Positions 1 through 7,489 are shown, counted from the stretch's first letter. The stretch: DNA of 11,014 nt from Sneathiella sp. (GCA_002732675.1 NVRR01000082.1:1-11014); one strand, 5' to 3'. Numbers and translations: made by a program. The notes: generated from the letters alone by a model not told the origin.

Positions 1-105
1 TACCTATTCTTCCAGACCTTCGTCAGGCGCCCATACCAATTGACACACTTTGCGATATTTATTGCTGCTTTAGTCCGGAATTTCCAAGTCTTTTTAAGTT
101 CATTT
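1..105. other. Window edge, no supportable gene
   Basis: This stretch lies downstream of the minus-strand aminotransferase stop. A short open minus-strand frame (bases 69 to 4) is closed by an in-frame TAA at its upstream end, has no start codon and cannot be called a gene. I see no convincing hairpin terminator for the aminotransferase. Confidence 0.5.
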
Positions 106-1248
106 TTATCTCCGTTCCAGCGCGGCTTTGAGGGCGCTGACGAGCCGATCAACATCAGCGTCATTATTGAAAAGATGGGGTGTGATGCGCAAAGAGGATC
201 CACGTTTCGAAATAAATATATCATCATCCGCGAGCGTTTGCAGTAAATCCGCAGGCAGCTCGTCTTGATGCCGAAGCCCGAGAAAATGTCCGGCGCGAAG
301 ATCTTGCGGCAGCGATGTCAGGCCAATCTTTGCGCAGCGCTTAGCAATGTTACCCGTGAGGGCGCGCAATGTTTCCTGTATGCGCTTTGGAGTCCAGTCC
401 AGAAGCTGTTCCAATGCCGCAATGGCCATGGGTATCTGGGCAAAATTCGCCCGCTCCCCCATATCAAACCGACCGGCACCGGGCTGGTAAGCATCTTGAT
501 AGTCGACGAGGCCGGCAAAATCCTCCGATCCAGCTCGATTGAGCCAGTTATATTCTATTGGCTCACCGGTCTGGAATTCCGGGGCGACATACATGAAACC
601 AAAACTATAGGGCCCGAGCATCCATTTATAACAGGCGGCAATCAGGAAGTCGGGCTTTACCCTGGCCACATCAATGGGCAGTGCGCCGATCGATTGGGTG
701 ATATCCAGAACCAGTTTCGCGCCATATTTCCGCAATTTTGCGCCGATAACTTCGAGATCCAACAGCGCTCCATCGGTCCAGTGGCAATGGGGCAGGGCGG
801 CAACCGCGACCTTGTCATCAATGGCCGCCAGAACAGCGTGTGTCCAGTCATGATCGGCCGGGGCTTCAACCGTCACAATTTCTGCGCCGGTTGTCTTCGC
901 CAGTTCCTGCCAGCAATAGATATTGGACGGGAACTGGTCTGCCAAAACCAGAATTTTCTGCCCCTTCGCCGCCGTAATATTGCGCGCTGCAATAGCGAGG
1001 CCATAGGATGCGCTCGAAATGATGGCGATATCGGCAGGTTCGGCATGGACCAGCTCTGCGAACAGGCTGCGGGCACGGTTTGGGCCGCTAAAGAAATCTT
1101 CCGGCTGTGTTGTCCATGGCGCCGATTTGCGATCCACCCCGCCATGACCAGCCACCCGCACTGACTTCAACTGCGGCGACATATAGCCGCAATTGAAATA
1201 GGCGATATGATCGGGGATATCGAATAAATGGCGTTGGCTGGGAATCAT
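106..1248 (-). CDS. Class V PLP-dependent aminotransferase, substrate unknown
   Basis: A cytoplasmic fold-type I, class V aminotransferase-like enzyme of 380 residues from the chosen start. This superfamily includes isopenicillin-N epimerase, cysteine desulfurases and kynureninase. Visible landmarks are the PLP-nitrogen-binding Asp182 in the LDITQSIG segment, the Schiff-base Lys208 in CYKWMLGP, a PHCHWTDG strand near residue 153, and a C-terminal LRITPHLFNN segment whose Arg355 is the usual carboxylate-binding arginine. The start is the ATG at 1248, because GAGG (1256-1259) sits seven bases upstream; a TTG at 1266 would add six residues (MSRGSA) but is less likely. The DUF1203 gene lies upstream on the same strand. 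The 116-base gap has its own inverted repeats, so this gene may be controlled separately. Family assignment is firm. The reaction (transamination, desulfuration, racemisation or kynureninase-like cleavage) cannot be chosen from sequence alone. Confidence 0.88.
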   Translation of the reverse strand: MIPSQRHLFDIPDHIAYFNCGYMSPQLKSVRVAGHGGVDRKSAPWTTQPEDFFSGPNRARSLFAELVHAEPADIAIISSASYGLAIAARNITAAKGQKILVLADQFPSNIYCWQELAKTTGAEIVTVEAPADHDWTHAVLAAIDDKVAVAALPHCHWTDGALLDLEVIGAKLRKYGAKLVLDITQSIGALPIDVARVKPDFLIAACYKWMLGPYSFGFMYVAPEFQTGEPIEYNWLNRAGSEDFAGLVDYQDAYQPGAGRFDMGERANFAQIPMAIAALEQLLDWTPKRIQETLRALTGNIAKRCAKIGLTSLPQDLRAGHFLGLRHQDELPADLLQTLADDDIFISKRGSSLRITPHLFNNDADVDRLVSALKAALERR

Positions 1249-1255
1249 GGCGGAA

Positions 1256-1291
1256 CCTCGGGACAAAAAGCTGATTTATATTTTTATCCCG
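1256..1291 (-). promoter_or_regulatory. Leader hairpin abutting aminotransferase Shine-Dalgarno
   Basis: On the minus-strand transcript, CGGGATAAAAA (1291-1281) can pair with TTTTTGTCCCG (1269-1259), giving 11 pairs with one G-U wobble and an 11-base loop. The last base of the 3' arm (1259) is the first G of the GAGG Shine-Dalgarno at 1259-1256. Folding would therefore press against the ribosome binding site, and the hairpin could modulate translation or be a DNA-level operator. The pairing is read directly from sequence; the function is inferred. Confidence 0.45.
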
Positions 1292-1312
1292 AAATCTTCT
1301 TTTGACCAGACC

Positions 1313-1337
1313 TTTTATTGTCCTAATGACAATAAAA
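1313..1337. promoter_or_regulatory. Perfect 10-bp inverted repeat, probable operator
   Basis: TTTTATTGTC, five bases (CTAAT), then GACAATAAAA: a perfect 25-base dyad. It is centred about 77 bases upstream of the aminotransferase start and lies between two same-strand genes. The size and the ATTGTC/GACAAT core suit a dimeric helix-turn-helix regulator such as an Lrp/AsnC or GntR protein. It is AU-rich and lacks a terminal T run on the minus strand, so it is a poor terminator candidate. No regulator gene is adjacent in this window. Confidence 0.55.
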
Positions 1338-1364
1338 AGCGGGCGCCATTCCTGCTGTCGCTAC

Positions 1365-1865
1365 CTATTCTTCACCGGCCTCTGATGTCTGATTATCCGC
1401 TTCAATCCGAAATTGGTAACAGTTGTTTGCCGACGATCTGGCATGGACATAGGCGACATTTTCCATTTGCAGTATTTTTTTGGCTATGGTGTCTACTTCT
1501 TTGGGTTTTACGGTTTGTCCCGTACCATAGACAATGCGCTCCTCCGCGCAATATCCACGCAGTAAGAGACTGTCCCGTGAGTCGTACATTTGAGGTAGCC
1601 GGTCGGTGCTATCATAGGCGATGCATTCATCCGCATGAAGAAAAATCGGCCCCTGTTCGGCGTATGGTTGACGGCTTGAAAAGGGCCGAAGTGCGATGAT
1701 CAGGTACTTTTCACCGGCGGCGATTTCGGTAAGGCAATGGCGGCAGGGCTTCCCATTTCCGTCGGAAATATGCTCTTCGGGTGTGTTGCCGTCGGCGTCT
1801 TTCCCGCCGCGCTGAAGGGAGTGAACCTGATCGGTGGGAAGCGGAATAAAGGCTAATTTCGACAT
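1365..1865 (-). CDS. DUF1203 family protein
   Basis: A 166-residue soluble protein that I recognise as DUF1203 (PF06718), a family with no established function. The hallmark is CRHC at residues 41-44, followed by an ALRPF strand, then Y-AEQGPIFLH (His77) and an EC at 80-81, and finally a C-terminal YVHARSSANNCYQF segment. C41, C44, H77 and C81 are spaced in a way that could bind a metal, but that is my inference. The ATG at 1865 has a good Shine-Dalgarno, AGGAG (1879-1875), nine bases upstream. It is divergent from serC across 200 bases and lies upstream of the aminotransferase on the same strand. There is no signal peptide or membrane segment. The last dozen residues (acidic, SEAGEE) look like a disordered tail. 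Confidence 0.82.
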   Translation of the reverse strand: MSKLAFIPLPTDQVHSLQRGGKDADGNTPEEHISDGNGKPCRHCLTEIAAGEKYLIIALRPFSSRQPYAEQGPIFLHADECIAYDSTDRLPQMYDSRDSLLLRGYCAEERIVYGTGQTVKPKEVDTIAKKILQMENVAYVHARSSANNCYQFRIEADNQTSEAGEE

Positions 1866-2021
1866 GATTTTGATCTCCTAACAATGTGTATGGGCGGAAA
1901 AGTAGGAGGTTCGGGACGGCACAAATACCCGAAAAGCGATGGAGAATTCGGACAAAATGCCGCAGCGCAATAAAAATCCGTTGACATTTTGGGCGTAATT
2001 TTGTCTATGGGCGGCGGGCCA
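1866..2021. promoter_or_regulatory. Divergent intergenic region with candidate serC promoter
   Basis: This region separates the DUF1203 gene from serC. A consensus -35 hexamer TTGACA (1981-1986) is followed after 17 bases by TCTATG (2004-2009), a poor but correctly spaced -10. Transcription would then begin near 2015, just ahead of the serC leader hairpins, which fits well. An inverted repeat TTCGGG (1910-1915) / CCCGAA (1928-1933) with a 12-base spacer may be an operator. I found no convincing -35/-10 pair for the DUF1203 gene. Confidence 0.5.
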
Positions 2022-2059
2022 CATCCCCCCACCGGGATGCTCTAGACTGGAAGGTTTAG
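2022..2059 (+). ncRNA. serC-type 5' UTR RNA motif (two hairpins)
   Basis: Two hairpins stand almost back to back directly before serC. The first pairs CATCCC (2022-2027) with GGGATG (2034-2039) around loop CCCACC. The second pairs CTAGAC (2042-2047) with GTTTAG (2054-2059), six pairs including one G-U. Its loop carries nearly all of the GGAAGG Shine-Dalgarno (2049-2054). A conserved RNA called the serC motif (Rfam serC) is known upstream of serC in alphaproteobacteria and consists of two hairpins near the ribosome binding site. Position and architecture match it. The match to its consensus sequence was judged from memory and not scored. Its ligand or trigger is unknown. Confidence 0.6.
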
Positions 2060-2065
2060 TTTATT

Positions 2066-3229
2066 ATGACAGAAGAATTGCGTCCTGCGAGACGTCCTAA
2101 CTCGCTCCATTTTTCATCCGGCCCTTGCGCAAAGCGCCCCGGATGGTCCCTCGAAAATCTAAAAGATGCCTGCCTTGGCCGCTCTCACCGTTCCGGTGTC
2201 GGCAAGGCCAAACTGAAAGCCGTCATTGACCAGCAGCGGGAGCTGCTCGGTATTCCCGACGACTATCAGGTTGGCATCGTGCCAGGTTCCGATACGGGCG
2301 CCGTTGAAATGGCGCTTTGGTCAATGCTCGGTGCCCGTCCCGTTACCATGCTCGCGTGGGAAAGCTTCGGCTCCGGCTGGGCGTCGGATGTGGTCAAACA
2401 GCTCAAACTGGATGACGCCACCGTCACCACCGCCGGATATGGCGAACTTCCCGATTTGGATGCGGTCGACTGGTCCAATGACGTTGTCTTCACCTGGAAC
2501 GGCACTACGTCAGGTGTCCGGGTGCCGAACGGCGACTGGATCGACGCGGACCGTGATGGCCTTGCCATTTGTGATGCGACATCGGCGGTGTTCGCCATGG
2601 ACCTTCCCTGGGACAAGCTGGATGTGACCACCTGGTCCTGGCAGAAGGCGCTTGGCGGGGAGGCAGCCCATGGCATGCTTGTCCTGAGCCCGCGCGCGGT
2701 TGAGCGGCTTGAAAATTACACACCACCCTGGCCGTTGCCAAAAGTCTTCCGCATGACCAAGGGCGGGAAACTGATCGATGGTATTTTCCGCGGGGAGACC
2801 ATCAATACGCCGTCCATGCTGGCGGTTGAGGATGCGCTGGACGCCCTTAACTGGGCGAAAAGCGTCGGCGGCGGCAAAGGCATGATCGATCGTACCAACG
2901 CCAATGCCAAGGTGGTTTCCGATTGGGTGGCCAAGTCCGATTGGGCGGCATATCTCGCCGATGATCCGGCTATCCGCAGCACCACGTCTGTGTGCCTGAA
3001 AATTACGGCAGACTGGTTTACGGCATTGCCCGCCGACGATCAGTCCGAGGCGGCGAAGCAGCTTGTTTCCATCCTCGCCGATGAAGGCGCGGCACTTGAT
3101 ATCGGACATTACCGCGACGCCCCGGCGGGTCTTCGGATCTGGGCGGGTGCAACGGTGGAAACATCCGATCTCGACGCTCTTATGCCCTGGCTCGACTACG
3201 GTTACGCCAAACTTAAAGCAACATTCTAA
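2066..3229 (+). CDS. serC: Phosphoserine aminotransferase
   Basis: Converts 3-phosphohydroxypyruvate and glutamate to phosphoserine and 2-oxoglutarate, the second step of L-serine synthesis, using PLP in the cytoplasm; in some bacteria it also acts in pyridoxal phosphate synthesis. At 387 residues it is the long class V form found in alphaproteobacteria and Methanosarcina rather than the E. coli form (about 360). It opens with [18 protein letters not shown], and the [11 protein letters not shown] stretch near residue 41 is typical. The PLP-contacting Asp170 lies in ICDATSAVF, and the Schiff-base Lys194 lies in [14 protein letters not shown]. The ATG at 2066 follows GGAAGG by 11 bases, and that ribosome site lies in the leader hairpin. 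serA begins 27 bases after the stop, so the two genes form an operon. The usual phosphatase gene serB is not in this window. Confidence 0.96.
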   Translation: MTEELRPARRPNSLHFSSGPCAKRPGWSLENLKDACLGRSHRSGVGKAKLKAVIDQQRELLGIPDDYQVGIVPGSDTGAVEMALWSMLGARPVTMLAWESFGSGWASDVVKQLKLDDATVTTAGYGELPDLDAVDWSNDVVFTWNGTTSGVRVPNGDWIDADRDGLAICDATSAVFAMDLPWDKLDVTTWSWQKALGGEAAHGMLVLSPRAVERLENYTPPWPLPKVFRMTKGGKLIDGIFRGETINTPSMLAVEDALDALNWAKSVGGGKGMIDRTNANAKVVSDWVAKSDWAAYLADDPAIRSTTSVCLKITADWFTALPADDQSEAAKQLVSILADEGAALDIGHYRDAPAGLRIWAGATVETSDLDALMPWLDYGYAKLKATF

Positions 3230-3256
3230 AATAGCTTCCCTCAAAGGATCGAAAAA

Positions 3257-4834
3257 ATGGTCAAAGTTCTTATCTCTGACAAGATGAGCCCGCGTGCGGC
3301 GGAAATTTTCCGTGATCGCGGCGTTGAAGTTGATGAAATCACCGGCATGACACCGGAAGAATTGAAAGCCTGCATTGGTAACTATGACGGCCTTGCTGTC
3401 CGCTCCAGCACCAAGGCAACCGCCGAAATTATTGCGGCGGCCACCAACCTGAAAGTCATCGGCCGTGCCGGTATCGGGGTGGATAATGTGGATATTCCGG
3501 CGGCAACGGCGGCTGGTATCTGCGTGATGAATACGCCGTTCGGTAATGCCATCACCACCGCAGAACATGCCATTGCCATGATGTTTTCTCTGTCGCGCCA
3601 TATCCCGGCGGCCAACAAGTCCACTCAGGAAGGCAAATGGGAAAAATCAAAATTCATGGGAGTTGAGATTTACGGCAAGGTCCTGGGTGTTATTGGGTGC
3701 GGCAATATCGGCTCCATCGTGGCTGATCGTGGTATTGGCCTGAAAATGAAGGTTGTGGCTTATGATCCGTTCCTCTCTCCGGAGCGAGCGGTTGAGCTGG
3801 GCGTTGAAAAGCTGGAGCTTGATGAGCTGTTTGCCCGCGCCGATTATATCTCGTTGCATACGCCGATCACCGACAGCACCCGTAATATCATCAATGCCGA
3901 AAATATCGCCAAGATGAAACAGGGCGTGCGGATCATTAACTGCGCCCGCGGCGGCCTGGTGGTCGAGGAAGACTTAAAGGCAGCACTGGAATCTGGCCAT
4001 GTGGCCGGTGCGGCGCTGGACGTTTACGTCGTCGAGCCGGCAAAAGAAAATATCCTGTTTGGCTTGCCGAATGTGGTGACCACACCGCATCTCGGTGCGT
4101 CTACCGATGAAGCACAGGTTAATGTTGCTATTCAGGTGGCGGAGCAGATGGCGGATTATCTCCTTCTCGGGTCTGTCACCAATGCCCTCAACATGCCGTC
4201 CGTCTCAGCGGAAGAAGCGCCAAAATTGCGGCCCTATATGGATTTGGCGACACAACTTGGCGGATTTGCCGGGCAAGTCACCGAAAGCGGGATCAAATCC
4301 GTCCGTATTGATTATGAAGGGCAGGCGGCATCCTTGAATACCAAGCCGTTGACCTCCATTATTATTCAGGGATTGCTCGGGCCGCTTCTCGATAGCGTCA
4401 ACATGGTCAATGCGCCGGTTGTCGCCAAAGAACGCGGCATTGACGTCACGGAAAGCTACAACGATCGTGAAGACGATTATCAGACCCTGATCCGTCTTTG
4501 CATCACCACAGAGCAGCAAACCCGCGATATTGCCGGAACGTTATTCGGCGACAATCGTCCGCGGATTGTCAGCATCAAGGGCATTAATATGGAGGCCGAT
4601 CTTGGCCCACATATGCTCTATGTCACGAACGAGGACAAACCGGGTTTTATCGGCGCGTTGGGCTCTGTTCTTGGTGGTGCGGACGTCAATATAGCGACGT
4701 TCCATCTGGGGCGGAATGAACAACGAAGCGAGGCCATCGCCTTGATCGAAATAGATTCGGAATTGTCGCCTGCTACATTGGAAACGGTGCGTAATCTTCC
4801 CCATGTGGCGCAGGTTAAAGCGTTGAAATTCTGA
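3257..4834 (+). CDS. serA: D-3-phosphoglycerate dehydrogenase
   Basis: Oxidises 3-phosphoglycerate to 3-phosphohydroxypyruvate with NAD+, the first and committed step of L-serine synthesis. At 525 residues it is the long form. The substrate-binding halves flank an NAD-binding Rossmann domain with GCGNIG at 147-152 and the acidic Asp170 (VAYDP). Catalytic residues are Arg231 (NCARGG), Glu260 (DVYVVEP) and His278 (TPHLGAST). An intervening ASB-type domain covers about 320-450, and an ACT domain about 453-525 (MLYVTNEDKPGFIGALGSVL), where serine feedback commonly acts in this family. AAAGGA (3243-3248) is a good Shine-Dalgarno eight bases before the ATG. It is co-transcribed with serC and ends just before a strong terminator. 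No key residue is missing. Confidence 0.97.
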   Translation: MVKVLISDKMSPRAAEIFRDRGVEVDEITGMTPEELKACIGNYDGLAVRSSTKATAEIIAAATNLKVIGRAGIGVDNVDIPAATAAGICVMNTPFGNAITTAEHAIAMMFSLSRHIPAANKSTQEGKWEKSKFMGVEIYGKVLGVIGCGNIGSIVADRGIGLKMKVVAYDPFLSPERAVELGVEKLELDELFARADYISLHTPITDSTRNIINAENIAKMKQGVRIINCARGGLVVEEDLKAALESGHVAGAALDVYVVEPAKENILFGLPNVVTTPHLGASTDEAQVNVAIQVAEQMADYLLLGSVTNALNMPSVSAEEAPKLRPYMDLATQLGGFAGQVTESGIKSVRIDYEGQAASLNTKPLTSIIIQGLLGPLLDSVNMVNAPVVAKERGIDVTESYNDREDDYQTLIRLCITTEQQTRDIAGTLFGDNRPRIVSIKGINMEADLGPHMLYVTNEDKPGFIGALGSVLGGADVNIATFHLGRNEQRSEAIALIEIDSELSPATLETVRNLPHVAQVKALKF

Positions 4835-4873
4835 TCTGATCCTTTGGAAATAGCGGGGTTCGCCCCTCACTAG

Positions 4874-4904
4874 AAAAGCGGCGCTAAAAAAGCGTCGCTT
4901 TTTT
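4874..4904 (+). terminator. Rho-independent terminator after serA
   Basis: AAAAGCGGCGC (4874-4884) pairs fully with GCGTCGCTTTT (4892-4902), 11 pairs including one G-U, around a seven-base loop, and the T run continues to 4904. It ends the serC-serA unit and separates it from hisZ. A small GGGG-TTCG-CCCC hairpin (4855-4866) stands between the serA stop and this terminator. Confidence 0.9.
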
Positions 4905-4924
4905 GTTGTTCCGGTTGGCGTTGC

Positions 4925-4954
4925 AGGTGAAATATGCTTTATAAGCCCACGTGA
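4925..4954 (+). promoter_or_regulatory. hisZ start region: -10 element and six-codon ORF
   Basis: hisZ cannot start upstream of 4945, because an in-frame TAA occurs at 4942-4944, and no purine-rich Shine-Dalgarno lies at usable distance from the GTG (4951) or ATG (4954). Two explanations are visible. First, TATAAG (4940-4945) is a good -10 hexamer, which would place the transcript start at about 4952 and make the mRNA nearly leaderless; its best -35 (TTGGCG, 4915-4920) has a long 19-base spacer. Second, a six-codon ORF, MLYKPT (4934-4954), has AGGTG (4925-4929) just upstream and a TGA that overlaps the hisZ ATG, as in translational coupling. Which applies is not decided. Confidence 0.4.
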
Positions 4955-6093
4955 TGAACGATTACTCTGAAAAAGGCCTGTTGCCGGCCGGGCTCGCAGA
5001 CATGCTGCCGCCTGAAGCCGCCAGTGAGGCCGCTATTAGTGATACCCTCATGCGGGTATTCGCGAGCAATGGCTATCGGCGCGTGAAGCCACCCCTGATC
5101 GAGTTTGAAGAACATCTTCTGGAAGGGTCCGGTGCGGCCCTGGCGTCCAAGATGTTCCGTGTCATGGACCCGGTTTCGCATAGGATGATGGGCCTGCGTA
5201 CGGACATCACCCTGCAGGTCGCCCGCATCGCCACGACACGACTGAAACAGGATCCACGGCCTTTGCGCCTGTCCTATTCCGGCCAGGTTCTGCGGGTCTA
5301 TGGCACCCAGCTTCGCCCCGAACGACAGTTCGCGCAAGCTGGCGTTGAGCTGATCGGATCCAGCGATATCACGGCCGATGCCGAATTAATCCTGTTGGTG
5401 ACAGAGGCGATGAACGCCCTTGATATTACCGACTATTCTATTGATTTAACGGTTCCAAATCTTGTTCCAACCATTTGTAATGAAATGGGAATTGATGCCG
5501 AGGTTGCATCGACTGCCCGGGAGGCGCTGGATCATAAGGATGCCGCCGCACTTGCCGACTATGAACCTGAATTTTCGGCCATTCTGATGGCTTTGTTGAA
5601 GGCATCAGGCCCTGCCGACGCGGCGCTGGAGGCGCTGGAGGCCTTGTCGCTGCCGGCAAAAGCCGCAAAACAGATTGCTGATCTGCATCGGCTGGTGTCG
5701 CAGCTTCGCGCCGCGGCGCCGGAACTGGAATTGACCATTGATCCCGGTGAATATCGCGGCTTTGAATACCAGACAGGCCTCAGCTTTACGGTTTTTGGTC
5801 GAAAGGTGCGCGGTGAATTGGGGCGTGGGGGTCGCTATCAGCTGATGGACGGGGAATCGGCCAGCGGCTTTACGCTGTTTCTCGACAGCCTGATGCGGGC
5901 GGTTCCGGCTAAAAAATTCGAGAGGACGCTTTACCTTCCCTTCGGCACACCCCGTAAACAGGGGCGCAGCTATCGGGCGGACGGATGGCATACCGTTGCC
6001 GGTCTCGCTGCCGAAAAAGACCTCAAAACTGAAGCATTGCGGCTCCATTGCAGTCATATGCTGGGCCTTGATGGTCTCCAAAAACTTTCCTAA
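4954..6093 (+). CDS. hisZ: ATP phosphoribosyltransferase regulatory subunit
   Basis: A paralogue of the histidyl-tRNA synthetase catalytic core that joins the short form of HisG to make active ATP phosphoribosyltransferase, the first and histidine-inhibited step of histidine synthesis. It is 379 residues from the ATG, or 380 from the adjoining GTG at 4951. Residue numbers here count from the GTG. The N-terminal LLPAGLADMLPPEA block, MMGLRTDITLQVARIATTRL (79-98, class II motif 2 region), RLSYSGQVLRVYG (106-118), GFEYQTGLSFTVFG (270-283) and ELGRGGRY (289-296) are all family landmarks. The C-terminal anticodon-binding domain of true HisRS is absent, which separates HisZ from HisS. It lies downstream of the serA terminator, has its own start signals and is followed 25 bases later by purA. 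hisG is not in this window. Confidence 0.93.
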   Translation: MNDYSEKGLLPAGLADMLPPEAASEAAISDTLMRVFASNGYRRVKPPLIEFEEHLLEGSGAALASKMFRVMDPVSHRMMGLRTDITLQVARIATTRLKQDPRPLRLSYSGQVLRVYGTQLRPERQFAQAGVELIGSSDITADAELILLVTEAMNALDITDYSIDLTVPNLVPTICNEMGIDAEVASTAREALDHKDAAALADYEPEFSAILMALLKASGPADAALEALEALSLPAKAAKQIADLHRLVSQLRAAAPELELTIDPGEYRGFEYQTGLSFTVFGRKVRGELGRGGRYQLMDGESASGFTLFLDSLMRAVPAKKFERTLYLPFGTPRKQGRSYRADGWHTVAGLAAEKDLKTEALRLHCSHMLGLDGLQKLS

Positions 6094-6118
6094 GCAGAAT
6101 ATGTAAGGACACGGAATT

Positions 6119-7411
6119 ATGGCGAACGTAGCGGTTGTCGGCTCTCAATGGGGCGACGAAGGCAAGGGGAAGATTGTCGATTGGTTGTCGGAGCGGGCCG
6201 ATGTGGTCGTTCGCTTTCAGGGCGGTCATAACGCCGGTCATACGCTCGTTGTCGATGGCAAGGTCTATAAGCTGAGCCTGCTACCGTCTGGCATTGTTCG
6301 CGGCGGCAAGGTGTCGGTGATTGGCAATGGCGTCGTCGTTGATCCCTGGGCTTTGAAGCTGGAAATCGAGACAGTGCGCGGACAAGGGGTCGTTGTCGAC
6401 CGGAACAGCTTGAAAATAGCCGAAAATGCCACTCTCATCCTTCCCTTGCACGGAGAGCTGGATGCGCTGCGGGAAGATGCGGCGACAGCCGTTAAGATCG
6501 GCACCACCCGCCGCGGCATTGGTCCCGCCTATGAAGACAAGACCGCGCGACGTGCCATACGGGTCTGCGATCTGACAGATACAGATTTGCTCAAGAGAAA
6601 AATTGCGACCCTGCTCGATCACCATAATGCCCTCCGTAAGGGTCTCGGTGCAGATCTGGTGGACGGCGACAAGTTACTGGAACAATTACTTGAAATTGCA
6701 CCGACGGTGCTGGAATTTTCCGATATCGTCTGGCGTCGGCTCGATGAAGCTAAAAAACAGCGCAAGAGAATCCTGTTTGAAGGGGCGCAAGGGGCCATGC
6801 TCGACAATGACCATGGGACCTACCCATTTGTCACCTCGTCCAATACCTTGGCGGGGCAGGCTGCTGTGGGCAGTGGCGTCGGACCTTCCGCCATCAGCTA
6901 TGTGCTTGGCATTACCAAAGCCTATACCACCCGGGTCGGCGAAGGGCCGTTCCCCACTGAGCTTTTCGACGACGTTGGCGTTGGCCTTGGCGAGCGGGGC
7001 CGGGAATTTGGTGTCGTCACCGGGCGCAAGCGCCGCTGTGGGTGGTTTGATGCGGTGATGGTGCGTCAGGCTGTGAAAACCGGCGGGATTACCGGCATCG
7101 CGCTGACCAAGGTGGATGTCCTCGATGGGATGGACGAATTGAAAGTCTGCATAGGCTACCGCTTGCGCGGTGAGGTGCTCGATTACTTTCCATCCAACAT
7201 GGTGGATCAGGCGGCGGTGGAACCTATCTATGAAACCATGGAAGGATGGAGCGAAAGCACATTTGGCGCTCGCAGCTGGGGCGATCTACCGGCCGCGGCG
7301 GTCAAATATATTCGCCATATCGAGGAACTGATCGAGGCGCCGGTGGCATTGCTGTCGACCAGCCCGGAGCGTGAAGATACGATTTTGGTCCGCGATCCGT
7401 TTGATGATTAG
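6119..7411 (+). CDS. purA: Adenylosuccinate synthetase
   Basis: Joins IMP and aspartate to adenylosuccinate with GTP, the first committed step to AMP. The 430-residue length is standard. The N-terminal [11 protein letters not shown] segment (8-18) holds the catalytic Asp13 and the phosphate-binding loop, and His41 in GGHNAGHT is the second catalytic residue. [14 protein letters not shown] (128-141), [20 protein letters not shown] (219-238), [11 protein letters not shown] (301-311) and the guanine-specificity TKVD (330-333) are all present. AAGGA (6105-6109) lies nine bases before the ATG. The 25-base gap after hisZ indicates one operon. AICAR released by histidine synthesis is recycled to IMP, the substrate here, which gives the pairing a metabolic logic (inference). 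Confidence 0.98.
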   Translation: MANVAVVGSQWGDEGKGKIVDWLSERADVVVRFQGGHNAGHTLVVDGKVYKLSLLPSGIVRGGKVSVIGNGVVVDPWALKLEIETVRGQGVVVDRNSLKIAENATLILPLHGELDALREDAATAVKIGTTRRGIGPAYEDKTARRAIRVCDLTDTDLLKRKIATLLDHHNALRKGLGADLVDGDKLLEQLLEIAPTVLEFSDIVWRRLDEAKKQRKRILFEGAQGAMLDNDHGTYPFVTSSNTLAGQAAVGSGVGPSAISYVLGITKAYTTRVGEGPFPTELFDDVGVGLGERGREFGVVTGRKRRCGWFDAVMVRQAVKTGGITGIALTKVDVLDGMDELKVCIGYRLRGEVLDYFPSNMVDQAAVEPIYETMEGWSESTFGARSWGDLPAAAVKYIRHIEELIEAPVALLSTSPEREDTILVRDPFDD

Positions 7412-7489
7412 GAAATTTCTAGGGTCCTGACCCAAAATTCTGGCTCAACTGACTGTTACAGCGATTTATTACCATGTTACGGTGCGAAT
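7412..7489. repeat. Palindrome GGGTC-CT-GACCC in short intergenic gap
   Basis: Between purA and the MFS gene, GGGTC (7422-7426) and GACCC (7429-7433) form a 12-base dyad, flanked by CTA and AAAATTCT. As RNA it would give at best a four-pair stem with a tetraloop and no T run, so it is a weak terminator. It resembles short dispersed palindromes, but only one copy is visible here. No clear -35/-10 pair or strong Shine-Dalgarno for the MFS gene was found in this gap. Confidence 0.35.

Noticed and set aside
1..12. TACCTATTCTTC at 1-12 repeated at 1362-1373, both at the 3' end of a minus-strand frame, hinting at a duplicated DUF1203 tail
   Set aside because: Several 12-base matches are expected by chance in 11 kb. 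The frame at the window edge is closed by a stop within 70 bases, and the flanks do not align well.
265..1164. A 299-codon open frame on the plus strand opposite the aminotransferase gene
   Set aside because: It lies antisense to a gene with full family motifs, its translation has no recognisable domain, and it has no ribosome site. It is a shadow frame.
1313..1337. The 10-bp dyad as an intrinsic terminator for the DUF1203 transcript
   Set aside because: The stem is AU-rich and no T run follows it on the minus strand; an operator fits better.
2510..3601. A 363-codon open frame on the minus strand across serC and serA
   Set aside because: It overlaps two certain genes; its composition (rich in Arg, His, Gly and Asp) is typical of reverse-strand shadows.
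4954..6093. Histidyl-tRNA synthetase (hisS) for the class II synthetase-like gene
   Set aside because: The protein ends after the catalytic core without an anticodon-binding domain, and its N-terminal and motif 2 sequences are of the HisZ type.
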